From NCBI RefSeq assembly GCF_036347135.1, contig NZ_CP108938.1, positions 6,758,001-6,822,000 of the forward strand: a stretch of 64,000 bases of DNA. The letters run 5' to 3'. Positions 7,393 to 15,025 of this stretch are shown piece after piece (the stretch's first letter is position 1; each line of letters opens with the position of its first letter). Both the position numbers and the translations under genes were made by a program. Source of the stretch: Streptomyces sp. NBC_00775. GTDB lineage: Bacteria > Actinomycetota > Actinomycetes > Streptomycetales > Streptomycetaceae. The notes beneath the pieces are model-generated. The model was given only the letters and a program-made list of their open reading frames with translations, did no database searches and was not told the origin of the DNA.

Positions 7393-7440
7393 TGATGTTT
7401 CCGGCTGCTGTTTCCCCTGCTGTTTCCGCCTGATGTTTCC
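7393..7440. promoter_or_regulatory. four iteron-like TGNTGTTTCC repeats
   Basis: TGATGTTTCC (7393), TGCTGTTTCC (7406), TGCTGTTTCC (7418) and TGATGTTTCC (7431) occur in tandem with 13, 12 and 13-base steps, ending 43 bases before the surface-protein start at 7483. The spacing is slightly more than one helical turn. It could be a multi-site activator or repressor array for that gene, or a slippage product. Confidence 0.6.
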
Positions 7441-7482
7441 GATCCCGATTCCTGCCGCTCTCGATCGGCCGAAGGCCCCCTC

Positions 7483-8313
7483 ATGCGACTGCGCACATCC
7501 CTCCCGCTCACCCTTCCCCTCGTCCTGACCGCCGCCGCCCCCACCCACGCTCACGCGCTCATCCCCACGACCCCCCGCCCCACCTGCGCCGCCCCCGACA
7601 CCCGGGACTTCCCCATCAAGACCCGGATCCATGGGGGGCCGGCCGCCTACGACGTCGGTGGTGACTACCGGACGTGGTACATCGACCTCAGCAACACCAC
7701 GGCGCACACCTGCGGCGGCATTCACCCGATCGTCGTGCTCGTGGACGGGAAGCGGGCGTTGCGGCCGGGGCAGGCGCGGCTGGAGTTCTATGAGGGGGAG
7801 CGGTCGCATCCGGTGAAGTTCGAGAAGAGTGACGAGGCCGAGAACGTGGGGGTGTTCGACGACGGGTTCCCGGGGTTCACCGTGGGACCCGGGCGGACGC
7901 TCACCGTGAAGGTGCGCCTCGCCGTGACCTCCGACGCGACCGCACCCAACGACGTCGTCGCCAACGCGGCGGTCGTGCAGCGCCACAACGACGACGGCGA
8001 CTGGGTGGGGGAGTCGAACGACTACCGGTTCCGTATCGAAGCCGAGGAGGAGGGCGAGGACGAGGGCGACGGGAACGACGGGAGTGGTGAGAACGACGGG
8101 AGCTACGAGAACAGCGACGGTGGCGGTGAAGGCCTTGACGGCACCGCCACCGGTGGCGGCGTAGGCGACGAGGCGACACCGTCCGCCGACGAGCTCGCGC
8201 GGACCGGGCCGGGTGCACCGCACCGGCTTGGCGCGGTAGCAGGCCTCGTGCTGTTCGTCATGGGAGCGACCCTGCTCGCTGTAACCCGCCGGGCACGCCT
8301 GCGTCGGCGCTGA
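7483..8313 (+). CDS. secreted, LARTG-anchored surface protein
   Basis: 276 residues. The N-terminal signal peptide has a short basic start, hydrophobic core SLPLTLPLVLTAAA and AHA cleavage. An extracellular beta-rich domain follows (about 30-185), then a low-complexity acidic linker (EEEGEDEGDGNDGSGENDG). The C-terminus has all parts of a sortase signal: LARTG at residues 238-242, a hydrophobic helix at about 249-266 and a basic RRARLRRR tail. LAxTG is the motif recognised by class E sortases in Streptomyces (chaplins). The window's own sortase is class F, so which enzyme anchors this protein is open. Domain family not recognised. The opening resembles other actinobacterial cell-surface proteins of unknown role. 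Confidence 0.75.
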   Translation: MRLRTSLPLTLPLVLTAAAPTHAHALIPTTPRPTCAAPDTRDFPIKTRIHGGPAAYDVGGDYRTWYIDLSNTTAHTCGGIHPIVVLVDGKRALRPGQARLEFYEGERSHPVKFEKSDEAENVGVFDDGFPGFTVGPGRTLTVKVRLAVTSDATAPNDVVANAAVVQRHNDDGDWVGESNDYRFRIEAEEEGEDEGDGNDGSGENDGSYENSDGGGEGLDGTATGGGVGDEATPSADELARTGPGAPHRLGAVAGLVLFVMGATLLAVTRRARLRRR

Positions 8314-8504
8314 CATCGACACCTGGGGAACCGCCGTACTCGTCAAGGCGATCCACGACTTCGGCTCCCCGCGCACCAGGGCGGGAAGCCCACCACCTCA
8401 CCCGGCTGATGGACGGCGTGGAGATCTTCGCACCGGACTGGACCGAGATCGACAAGAACCTGCAGAGTGACGTCCGAGACTGGAAAACCGCGACCGGCAG
8501 CTGA
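8314..8504 (+). pseudogene. frame-broken coding remnant
   Basis: One frame reads DIDTWGTAVLVKAIHDFGSP just after the previous stop and then loses sense. Another frame from 8403 reads LTRLMDGVEIFAPDWTEID and ends at a TGA at 8502-8504. The two pieces look like one protein split by a frameshift near 8380-8400. There is no convincing start. The parent family was not recognised. It sits directly before the HAD gene. Confidence 0.4.
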
Positions 8505-8622
8505 TCGAGAACGTTCGATCGGCTGTTCGCGGACGATCGCTAGGCTGGGATTCCGCAGCCCGGCGTGAGTCACCCAGCCCAGCGTGAGTCACACAGCACG
8601 GCGTACGTCAGGAGATCGGCAC

Positions 8623-9402
8623 ATGTCAGAGCGCAAGCCCATCGAATCGTGGCTCACCGACATGGACGGTGTGCTCATCCACGAGGGTGTGCCGATCCCC
8701 GGCGCCGATGCCTTCATCAAGAAGCTGCGGGAGTCCGGGAAGCCGTTCCTGGTGCTCACCAACAACTCGATCTACACCGCCCGCGACCTGCACGCGAGGC
8801 TCCAGCGCATGGGTCTGGACGTGCCGGTCGAGAACATCTGGACCTCCGCCCTGGCCACCGCCAAGTTCCTGGAGGACCAGCGCCCCGGCGGCACGGCGTA
8901 CGTCATCGGCGAGGCGGGTCTGACGACGGCGCTGCACGACATCGGGTACGTCCTCACCGACCACGACCCCGACTACGTCGTCCTCGGCGAGACCCGCACG
9001 TACTCCTTCGAGGCGATGACCAAGGCGGTCCGGCTGATCAAGGGCGGCGCCCGTTTCATCGCCACCAACCCCGACGAGACCGGCCCGTCCACGGAGGGCC
9101 CGCTGCCCGCCACCGGCGCGGTCGCCGCGCTGATCACCAAGGCGACCGGCAAGCAGCCGTACTTCGCGGGCAAGCCGAACCCGCTGATGATGCGGACCGG
9201 TCTGAACGCCATCGGGGCGCACTCCGAGACCAGCGCGATGATCGGCGACCGCATGGACACCGACGTGCTGGCCGGCCTGGAGGCCGGGATGACGACGTTC
9301 CTGGTGCTCACCGGTCTGACCACGCCCGCCGAGATCGAGCAGTACCCGTACCGGCCGTCGAAGATCGTGGACTCGATCGCGGACCTGGTCGAGCGCATTT
9401 AG
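8623..9402 (+). CDS. HAD-IIA family hydrolase (NagD-like phosphatase)
   Basis: 259 residues, ATG 8623 with GGAG upstream. HAD motif I is LTDMDGVL with Asp13 as nucleophile and Asp15 as acid/base. Motif II is VLTNNS (Thr46). The C2A-type cap lies between motifs, the lysine is in FAGKPNPLMM and motif IV is IGDRMDTDVLAG. This order and the TNNS motif define the NagD/4-nitrophenylphosphatase branch, which dephosphorylates sugar phosphates or nucleotides in the cytoplasm. Length is normal. The substrate is not deducible and no neighbour points to a pathway. Confidence 0.88.
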   Translation: MSERKPIESWLTDMDGVLIHEGVPIPGADAFIKKLRESGKPFLVLTNNSIYTARDLHARLQRMGLDVPVENIWTSALATAKFLEDQRPGGTAYVIGEAGLTTALHDIGYVLTDHDPDYVVLGETRTYSFEAMTKAVRLIKGGARFIATNPDETGPSTEGPLPATGAVAALITKATGKQPYFAGKPNPLMMRTGLNAIGAHSETSAMIGDRMDTDVLAGLEAGMTTFLVLTGLTTPAEIEQYPYRPSKIVDSIADLVERI

Positions 9403-9498
9403 TCCGGCACGGCGACCGCATCCGGTCCAAACCATTCAGAACCCGTACGGAGCAGTCGAGCCCCTCTGGAGATGCGGTCCGGCGCCCCGAGGAGGAGT

Positions 9499-9514
9499 CT
9501 CCAGATATCTGGAG
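9499..9514. promoter_or_regulatory. 16-bp perfect palindrome overlapping the ribosome site
   Basis: CTCCAGATATCTGGAG is fully symmetric, and its right end supplies the GGAGG used by the gene at 9522. A protein bound here would block ribosome access or the promoter. In RNA the site could pair with a second transcript. It is the only AT-centred perfect 16-mer noted in the window. Confidence 0.55.
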
Positions 9515-9521
9515 GTTCACG

Positions 9522-10079
9522 ATGCGCTCAATGCGACTCACTCTCTGTGCCGGGGCGGTGGTCGCGGCCGCGTTCACGCCCGTCGCGTACGCGGCCGAAC
9601 TCACGGGCGACCCGGCGGGCGGCGTCTCCGTGACGCCCGCGTCCCCCGACCCCGGCGGCGACATCCAAGTGCGGGCGTCGGGCTGCACGGGCCGGACGGG
9701 CACCGCGTCGTCGGCCGCGTTCGTCGCGGACGCGCAGCTCACGGGCCAGGGCGGTGGTGAGCTCGTCGGCGACACGCGGGTGCCCACCTCGCTCACGCCC
9801 GGCACGTACGACATCAAGGTCAGCTGCGACGGCGGCGCAGGCGGGATCACGGGCACGGTCACCGTCGGGCAGCAGAGCGGTCCGGGTGCGTCCGTGCCCG
9901 CGTCGCCGGTCGCGCCCGTGCACGCGGGCGGCGGCGGCACCGCGCACCTCGCCTCCGTCGACGCCCGGGCGGCCGGGCCCGGCACCAGGCAGGCGGTGAT
10001 CGGCCTCGTCCTCGCGAGCGTCGCCGCCGTCGCCGTGGCGGTGCGCAGTGCGCGCCGGGGCCGCGACAGCCGCGACTGA
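9522..10079 (+). CDS. exported Gly/Ala-rich protein with C-terminal membrane anchor
   Basis: 185 residues from ATG 9522, nine bases after GGAGG. A signal peptide (LTLCAGAVVAAAFTPVAYAA) is followed by a domain with VSVTPASPDPGGDIQVRASGC and GTYDIKVSCDGG, an Ig-like beta sandwich seen in many Streptomyces secreted proteins, with Cys pairs that could form disulfides. The C-terminus has a hydrophobic helix (about 158-175) and a basic tail, but no LPxTG or LAxTG motif. The class F sortase starts 10 bases downstream, so the two are probably one transcript. This protein is the natural partner of that sortase, though not an obvious covalent substrate. Confidence 0.75.
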   Translation: MRSMRLTLCAGAVVAAAFTPVAYAAELTGDPAGGVSVTPASPDPGGDIQVRASGCTGRTGTASSAAFVADAQLTGQGGGELVGDTRVPTSLTPGTYDIKVSCDGGAGGITGTVTVGQQSGPGASVPASPVAPVHAGGGGTAHLASVDARAAGPGTRQAVIGLVLASVAAVAVAVRSARRGRDSRD

Positions 10080-10089
10080 CGAGTCCGCC

Positions 10090-10764
10090 ATGTCTGAACG
10101 GGAAGAACGGGAACGTTCCTCCGGCACCGGGCGGCTGCTCACAGGTGTCGCCTGGGCGGTGCTGCTGCTCGGGCTGTGGCTGTGGGGCCGCGAGCTGACG
10201 GACGTACGGCAGGGGATATCGGCGCCGACGACAGGGGACATCGCGGCCGTCGGACGGCCGCCGGAGGTCCGGCTGCCGCCCGCGCTGAAACCGCTCGGGA
10301 ACGCGCGCCCGCAGCGCATCGACATCCCGTCGATGGGGGTGCAGGCGCCCGTCGTGGCCCGCGGGCTCGACGCGCAGGGGGCGATCGATCCGCCGCCGTT
10401 CGACCAGCCGGGAGTCGTCGGCTGGTACGCGAGCGGGGCGAAACCGGGGGCGGCCGGGACCGCGCTGTTCGTGGGGCACGTCGACACCGAGACCCGGCCC
10501 GCGGTCTTCTACAAGCTCAGCGCGGTACGGCCCGGCGAGACGGTCCGGGTGATCCGCGACGACGGGACGGTCGCCGAGTTCACCGTGGACGACGTCCAGG
10601 TGCTCCCACGCGACCACTTCGACGCCCAACAGGCCTACGGCGTACGGCAGTCGGGGCGGGCCGAGCTGCGGCTCATCACCTGCGGCGGCACGTTCGACCG
10701 GGCCAGCCGCAGCTACACGGCGAACGTGATCGTGTCGGCGTACCTCACGGGAAGCGGACTGTGA
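10090..10764 (+). CDS. class F sortase
   Basis: 224 residues from ATG 10090. One N-terminal helix (about 14-33) anchors the enzyme. The sortase beta-barrel then carries the catalytic triad: His130 in FVGHVDT, Cys198 in LITCGGTFD and an arginine in RASRSYTAN (probably Arg207). The TCGG.FD spacing and the RIDIPSMGV opening fit class F, the actinobacterial group whose physiological substrates are poorly known. It acts outside the membrane, transferring sorted proteins to the wall. A 185-residue exported protein precedes it by 10 bases, and an LARTG protein lies at 7483. Confidence 0.85.
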   Translation: MSEREERERSSGTGRLLTGVAWAVLLLGLWLWGRELTDVRQGISAPTTGDIAAVGRPPEVRLPPALKPLGNARPQRIDIPSMGVQAPVVARGLDAQGAIDPPPFDQPGVVGWYASGAKPGAAGTALFVGHVDTETRPAVFYKLSAVRPGETVRVIRDDGTVAEFTVDDVQVLPRDHFDAQQAYGVRQSGRAELRLITCGGTFDRASRSYTANVIVSAYLTGSGL

Positions 10765-10883
10765 GCCGTACCTGGCCCGGTCGACGGCCCGCTCCCCCGG
10801 AAACCGCCGACCGGGCTGGTCCTCGACCGCGCGCGCACGGGCTGCGGGAGTAACCCGGCGACCGGCGCGGGAGGTAGGTGGGA

Positions 10884-10910
10884 GCCGTCCGCGAGGGATG
10901 GGCGGACGGC
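10884..10910. terminator. hairpin terminator after sortase gene
   Basis: GCCGTCCGC (10884-10892) and GCGGACGGC (10902-10910) form a perfect 9-bp stem with a 9-base loop and no U-tract, the usual Streptomyces form. The rest of 10765-11037 shows no gene. It separates the convergent sortase and GAF-ANTAR genes. Confidence 0.65.
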
Positions 10911-11037
10911 GCAACTGGCCAGAGGCTGGGGCCATTTGAGGCAACTGTAGAACGAATGAGCGTTTTGGCCTAGAGGGTGTTTGACGCCAAGTCGACAGCC
11001 GGTGGCTCTGTGTCATTCACGCAGGTGGTGGGGGTCT

Positions 11038-11805
11038 TCACCAGAGTCGCGGCGGCCCGTCGCCCAGATCGTCCCGGTCCGCCGAGCCGTCGATCACCGC
11101 CGTCGCGACCGCGTCCAGCGGCAGCCCGTGCCGGCGGGCGTACTGGCGCAGCGCCAGGAACGCCTGGTCGACCCCCGTGTTCCAGCGCTCGGCGAGCACG
11201 CCCTTCGCCTGTTCGATGCGTACGCGGCTGGAGAGGGCGCCCTGGAACTGGCCTGCCAGGGTGCGGTATTGCGCGTACACCCGGTGGTTCTGCAGGCCGA
11301 CGGCCGCCGCGTCGGCGAGGACCTGGGCCAGCAGCACGCCGCCGTCCTCCTCGGGCGGTGCGCCATGCTCGGGGAGGGCGGGCACGAACACGTTGAGCGC
11401 GCCGAGCAGGGTCTCGCGGCGGCGCAGCGGGACCGCGAAGGTCGCGGCGATGTCGTGGCGCAGCGCCCGCTCGGTGAAGTCGGGCCAGCGGGACGCGGCA
11501 TGGGCGACGCTGATCGAGACGGGTGGCACGGGCCGCCCCGTGCTGTAACTGTCGAGGCAGGGACCGTGATGGTGCTGGACGGCCAACAGGTCCAGGGCGA
11601 CGTCCTGTTGGCGGCTGCTCACCGCGAGCGACACCGCCTCGCCGCCGTCGATCAGCATGATCCCGGCGGCCCGCGCGCCCAGGATCTCCACGCAGTGGTC
11701 GGACAGGCGCTGCAGATACTGCGCGGTGTCGAACCCGTCGGACAGGGTGTCCGAGGCCTCCAGCAGGGCCGACGCCAGCAGTATTTCCCGGCTGCCGTGG
11801 TGCAT
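11038..11805 (-). CDS. GAF and ANTAR domain protein (putative RNA-binding antiterminator)
   Basis: 255 residues if started at the ATG 11805 (MHHGSREILL), where the family's usual N-terminus begins; the open frame extends 29 codons upstream. GAF domain at about 20-165 (CVEILGARAAGIMLID, FAVPLRRRETLLGALNVF). ANTAR domain at about 190-245 (VRIEQAKGVLAERW, FLALRQYARRHGLPLDAVA). ANTAR domains bind paired hairpins in nascent RNA and prevent termination, and GAF supplies ligand control. This pairing is very common in Streptomyces with mostly unknown targets. It is convergent with the sortase and divergent from the GH6 gene at 11971. Confidence 0.85.
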   Translation of the reverse strand: MHHGSREILLASALLEASDTLSDGFDTAQYLQRLSDHCVEILGARAAGIMLIDGGEAVSLAVSSRQQDVALDLLAVQHHHGPCLDSYSTGRPVPPVSISVAHAASRWPDFTERALRHDIAATFAVPLRRRETLLGALNVFVPALPEHGAPPEEDGGVLLAQVLADAAAVGLQNHRVYAQYRTLAGQFQGALSSRVRIEQAKGVLAERWNTGVDQAFLALRQYARRHGLPLDAVATAVIDGSADRDDLGDGPPRLW

Positions 11806-11970
11806 GTCCCGTACCCCGATTCCGTTGTCCGGTCCTTCCCGCGTTCCGCCGCGCCTACCCGGAGGGCCAGGGCTGTAACAGCTCTCCGACAAGCGTCGGG
11901 CGATCTCGTGGGCGACGCGACACGTATGTCAGGATTGAGACTTAGGACGGTGCACCCAAGGGGGAGTTGG

Positions 11971-12990
11971 ATGTACGGCAGCAGGAGGGCCGGGGCACGG
12001 GCGTCCGTAGCGGTGGCGGGGGCGGCACTGCTGCTCGCGGGGTGTTTCTCCTCCGGGGGCGACAGCGGCAAGGGCGACGGATCCGGTTCCAAGGTCACAC
12101 AACAGCCCAAGAATTCGGACCCGTTCTGGGTCAACCCGGACGGGAACGCGGCCGAGCAGGTCGCCACCTATGTGAAGGCGGGCAAGACGGACGACGCCGA
12201 GCAGATCCGCAAGATCGCCGAGCAGCCGACCGGCGAGTGGATCGGCCCGGAGAACCCGGAACAGGAGGCGCGCGGCTTCACCGAGGCCGCCGAGAAGGCC
12301 GACCGCGCCGCGATCCTGGTCCTCTACAACATCCCGCACCGCGACTGCGGCCAGTTCTCGCAAGGCGGCGCCGCCGACGGCAACGCCTACCGGGCCTGGA
12401 TCGACGGGGTCGCCCGGGGCATCGAGGACCGCCCCGCCACGGTGATCCTCGAACCGGACGCGATCCTGCACCTGGTCAACCAGTGCACTCCGGCCGAGTA
12501 CCAGGAGGAGCGCTACTTCCTCCTCAAGAGCGCCATCACCAAGCTCAAGTCCCTGAAGAACACGAAGGTCTACCTGGACGCCGGCAACGCGGGCTGGGGC
12601 CATCCCGACCAGATCTTCCAGCCGCTCCAGCTGGCGGGCATCGACCAGGCCGACGGCTTCGCCGTCAACGTCTCCAACTTCTACTCGACCCAGGACTCCA
12701 TCGCGTACGGCAAGCAGCTGTCCGCCAAGGTGGGCAACAAACACTTCGTCATCGACACCAGCCGCAACGGCAACGGCCCCTACACGGCCGGCAAGGCCGA
12801 CGAGAACTGGTGCAACCCGCCCGGCCGATCCCTGGGCGAGACCCCGACGACCAAGACCGCCGATCCGCTCGTCGACGCCTATCTGTGGGTCAAGCGCCCA
12901 GGCGAGTCGGACGGCACCTGCAAGGGCGGCCCGAAGGCGGGCCAGTGGTGGGCGGACTATGCGCTGAAGCTGGCGAAGGCTTCCAAGTAA
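11971..12990 (+). CDS. cslZ: GH6 endoglucanase-type lipoprotein (CslZ)
   Basis: 339 residues from ATG 11971 behind GGGGGAG. Lipoprotein signal with lipobox LLAGC at residues 21-25, then a Gly/Ser/Lys-rich linker. Both GH6 signatures are present: VLYNIPHRDCG with Asp125 and Cys126, and VILEPDAIL with Asp163 as the expected general acid. DTSRNGNGP and the C-terminal WVKRPGESDGTC are also family-typical. GH6 enzymes cleave beta-1,4-glucan by inversion. In Streptomyces the cslA-glxA-cslZ set makes and processes a glycan at hyphal tips, and CslZ is the GH6 member, here tethered to the outer membrane face. It is convergent with glxA, its usual neighbour, so it is not in the same transcript. Confidence 0.88.
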   Translation: MYGSRRAGARASVAVAGAALLLAGCFSSGGDSGKGDGSGSKVTQQPKNSDPFWVNPDGNAAEQVATYVKAGKTDDAEQIRKIAEQPTGEWIGPENPEQEARGFTEAAEKADRAAILVLYNIPHRDCGQFSQGGAADGNAYRAWIDGVARGIEDRPATVILEPDAILHLVNQCTPAEYQEERYFLLKSAITKLKSLKNTKVYLDAGNAGWGHPDQIFQPLQLAGIDQADGFAVNVSNFYSTQDSIAYGKQLSAKVGNKHFVIDTSRNGNGPYTAGKADENWCNPPGRSLGETPTTKTADPLVDAYLWVKRPGESDGTCKGGPKAGQWWADYALKLAKASK

Positions 12991-13020
12991 ACGAACGACA
13001 GCAATCCCCACGCCCCTTTT

Positions 13021-13040
13021 AGGGGCGCGGGGAACTGCGC
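13021..13040 (+). repeat. dispersed inverted repeat, single copy B
   Basis: AGGGGCGCGGGGAACTGCGC is an exact copy of the 20-mer found at three other loci. A short CGCCCCTTTTAGGGGCG hairpin overlaps its start, giving a 7-bp stem with a TTTT-type loop. It lies between convergent cslZ and glxA and probably ends transcription from one or both sides. Confidence 0.75.
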
Positions 13041-13087
13041 GACCAGCCACGACGAACCCGCGGCCGAAAACCGAACCCGCGGAAGCG

Positions 13088-15025
13088 CTACGGCACCTTG
13101 ACCCACTGCGCCTTACTAGGCGTCCCCTGGTCATCAGTCACGAACAACATGTACCAACCGGACTCCACAAGATTCCGGTTCTTCGGCACGGTCACCGTAA
13201 TCCCGTCCTTCGTCTTCTTGAAGTCCAGCGCGATGGACCGCTGATCCACATCCGTGACATGCGTAGACGCACTCGGCCGAATCAGCCGAGCCGTCTTGAT
13301 GGACGACGCGTGCTGCGAGCTGAACGTCGCAGACCCCCCGCGGGCGATCGTCTTCGGCCCGCCCGACAGCGACGGCCGCGAATCCCGGTACAGATACGGC
13401 GGCGTATAGATCTCGATGCGCTGCTCGAACGTCGCGGGCTTGGTGTTGGCCTTGTCCGCGTAGAGCGAGTTGGAGCCGAAGAACATCACGCGGCCGTCGG
13501 GCAGCAGGATCGAGCCCGAGTGGTAGTTACGGCCGACCAGCGGGTCCGCGACCCGGTCGAAGGTGTTCGACGTGGGGTTGTAGATCCGCGCCTGGAGGAT
13601 GTTGGAGTCGCCGCGCCCGCGGTAGTCCTCGGAGCCGCCGGACACCAGGACGGTGTCGTCGGGCAGGATCGAGGACTGCGGGTAGCGGGTGCCCTTGTCC
13701 AGTTCGGGCCCGTCCACGAACTTCGGGTTCTTGTCCTTGAGGTCGATGAGCCGGGTCTTCTTGCTGGACAGCGCGGACTCGCCGACCCCGCCGCCGCCGA
13801 TCACCATGTACTTCTCGTCCTGCGCGGGCGGCAGCAGCACCGTGCCGGACGTCTCCATCATGTTCGGGTCGCTCAGGCCCTTGAGCTTGGTGAACTTGTT
13901 GGTCGCCACGTCCCAGATGCCGGGGTCACGGCCGATGTCGTCCGGTCCGTAGCCCGCGTTCGAGCCCGAGTAGAACATCTCGCCGTTCTGCATCAGGCTG
14001 ATCGCCGGGTAGGTCGGGAACTGGCGGATGCCCTTGGTGTACGTCCACTTCTTGGTCTTCGGGTCGAAGACCTCGTTCTTGCCCGGGACCAGCTGGCCGA
14101 TCTCGTCCAGGCCGGAGAGGCTGAGGACCTTGCCGTCCGACAGGGTGGTGAGCGTCGGGTACCAGCGGGCCTCGTTCATCGGGTCGACCTTGATGTACTT
14201 CTCGGCGACCGGATCGAACTCGTAGGCGTCCCGGATCCCCTGGAAGTCCTTCTTGTCCAGGGCGAGCTTCTGCGCGATGCCGTACGTGTTGCGGGCGTCG
14301 GCGCCGGTCAGGCCCTGGATCCGGTAGTTGTCCTGGGTGCCCGTCTCGTGCTTCTGGCCGCTCTTCTGCGCCTCGACGTAGATACGGCCGAGGCCCGGGT
14401 CGTTGCGCAGGAACTTGCCGGTCGCCTTGTCGAAGACCTTCTTGGCGCGCGGGACGAGCACCGGGTCCTTGGAGACGAACGTCTTGCCGTTCTTCTTGCC
14501 GGTGAACTTGGTGCCGGCGGGCAGAGTGATCGGCTTGTCGGGGTTCTCGTTGTGGACGACCATCAGGCCGCCGGCCTTGGTGACGTCACCCTTCAGCGTC
14601 TCGTACCGCTTGGTGCCGCCGGCGATCAGCAGATTGCCGTTGGCGAGCTGCGTGTGGCCCGTGCAGAACAGGTCGGCCGGCGTCGGGATCTTCTTGATGG
14701 TGCCCTTGACCGGGTCCCAGATCCGGGTGTCGAACTTCTTCGCGTCGAAGTTGTCCTGGTTGTTGCCCGAGCCCGCGATCAGCAGGATCTTGCCGGTGTG
14801 CAGCAGGGCCGCGTGAATGGTGTTCAGGCGGTATTCCTCGGGGAACTGAACGATGTCCCAGTGGCCGTTGTCGGCTTTGTACTCCGGTTTGTTGATCGTG
14901 TACTGGTGGTATTTGTCCGTTCCGAAGCGATACAGCCACGGCCCGTTCATCCCGGCCAGGGCGAGCACCACCACCCCGGTTATCCCGAGGCGGCGGGCAC
15001 GGCGGCGACGGGCACCGTCTTTCAT
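13088..15025 (-). CDS. glxA: radical copper oxidase GlxA (galactose-oxidase-like, kelch/DUF1929)
   Basis: 645 residues. A short basic cytoplasmic head and one N-terminal helix (about 12-32) anchor it outside the cell. A seven-bladed kelch propeller follows, with a C-terminal DUF1929 Ig-like domain. The active site is complete: Cys121 (DLFCTGH) and Tyr289 (ARWYPT) for the thioether cofactor, Trp288 next to it, and copper ligands Tyr501 and His502 (GRNYHSG) and His589 (STHVTD). Cys121 and Trp288 sit at the same numbers as in the published S. lividans GlxA. GlxA oxidises the CslA product to aldehydes and is needed for tip glycan deposition. Its ATG overlaps the cslA stop by four bases. Confidence 0.95.
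   Translation of the reverse strand: MKDGARRRRARRLGITGVVVLALAGMNGPWLYRFGTDKYHQYTINKPEYKADNGHWDIVQFPEEYRLNTIHAALLHTGKILLIAGSGNNQDNFDAKKFDTRIWDPVKGTIKKIPTPADLFCTGHTQLANGNLLIAGGTKRYETLKGDVTKAGGLMVVHNENPDKPITLPAGTKFTGKKNGKTFVSKDPVLVPRAKKVFDKATGKFLRNDPGLGRIYVEAQKSGQKHETGTQDNYRIQGLTGADARNTYGIAQKLALDKKDFQGIRDAYEFDPVAEKYIKVDPMNEARWYPTLTTLSDGKVLSLSGLDEIGQLVPGKNEVFDPKTKKWTYTKGIRQFPTYPAISLMQNGEMFYSGSNAGYGPDDIGRDPGIWDVATNKFTKLKGLSDPNMMETSGTVLLPPAQDEKYMVIGGGGVGESALSSKKTRLIDLKDKNPKFVDGPELDKGTRYPQSSILPDDTVLVSGGSEDYRGRGDSNILQARIYNPTSNTFDRVADPLVGRNYHSGSILLPDGRVMFFGSNSLYADKANTKPATFEQRIEIYTPPYLYRDSRPSLSGGPKTIARGGSATFSSQHASSIKTARLIRPSASTHVTDVDQRSIALDFKKTKDGITVTVPKNRNLVESGWYMLFVTDDQGTPSKAQWVKVP

Noticed and set aside
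7393..7440. CRISPR array
   Set aside because: Repeats are 10 bases with 2-3-base gaps and there are no spacers or cas genes. The 8-bp and 19-bp tandem arrays elsewhere are likewise not CRISPR.
8565..9521. A very long open frame running through the HAD gene into the next gene
   Set aside because: The Arg/Gly-rich product lacks protein-like composition until 9522. It is the high-GC shadow frame of the HAD gene.
12070..13134. Long complementary frames opposite cslZ, glxA, cslA, the acyl-CoA synthetase and the nuclease-helicase genes
   Set aside because: Antisense frames are expected in 72% GC DNA; they are rich in Arg/Ala/Gly and Val with no domains, while the opposite strand has complete conserved motifs.
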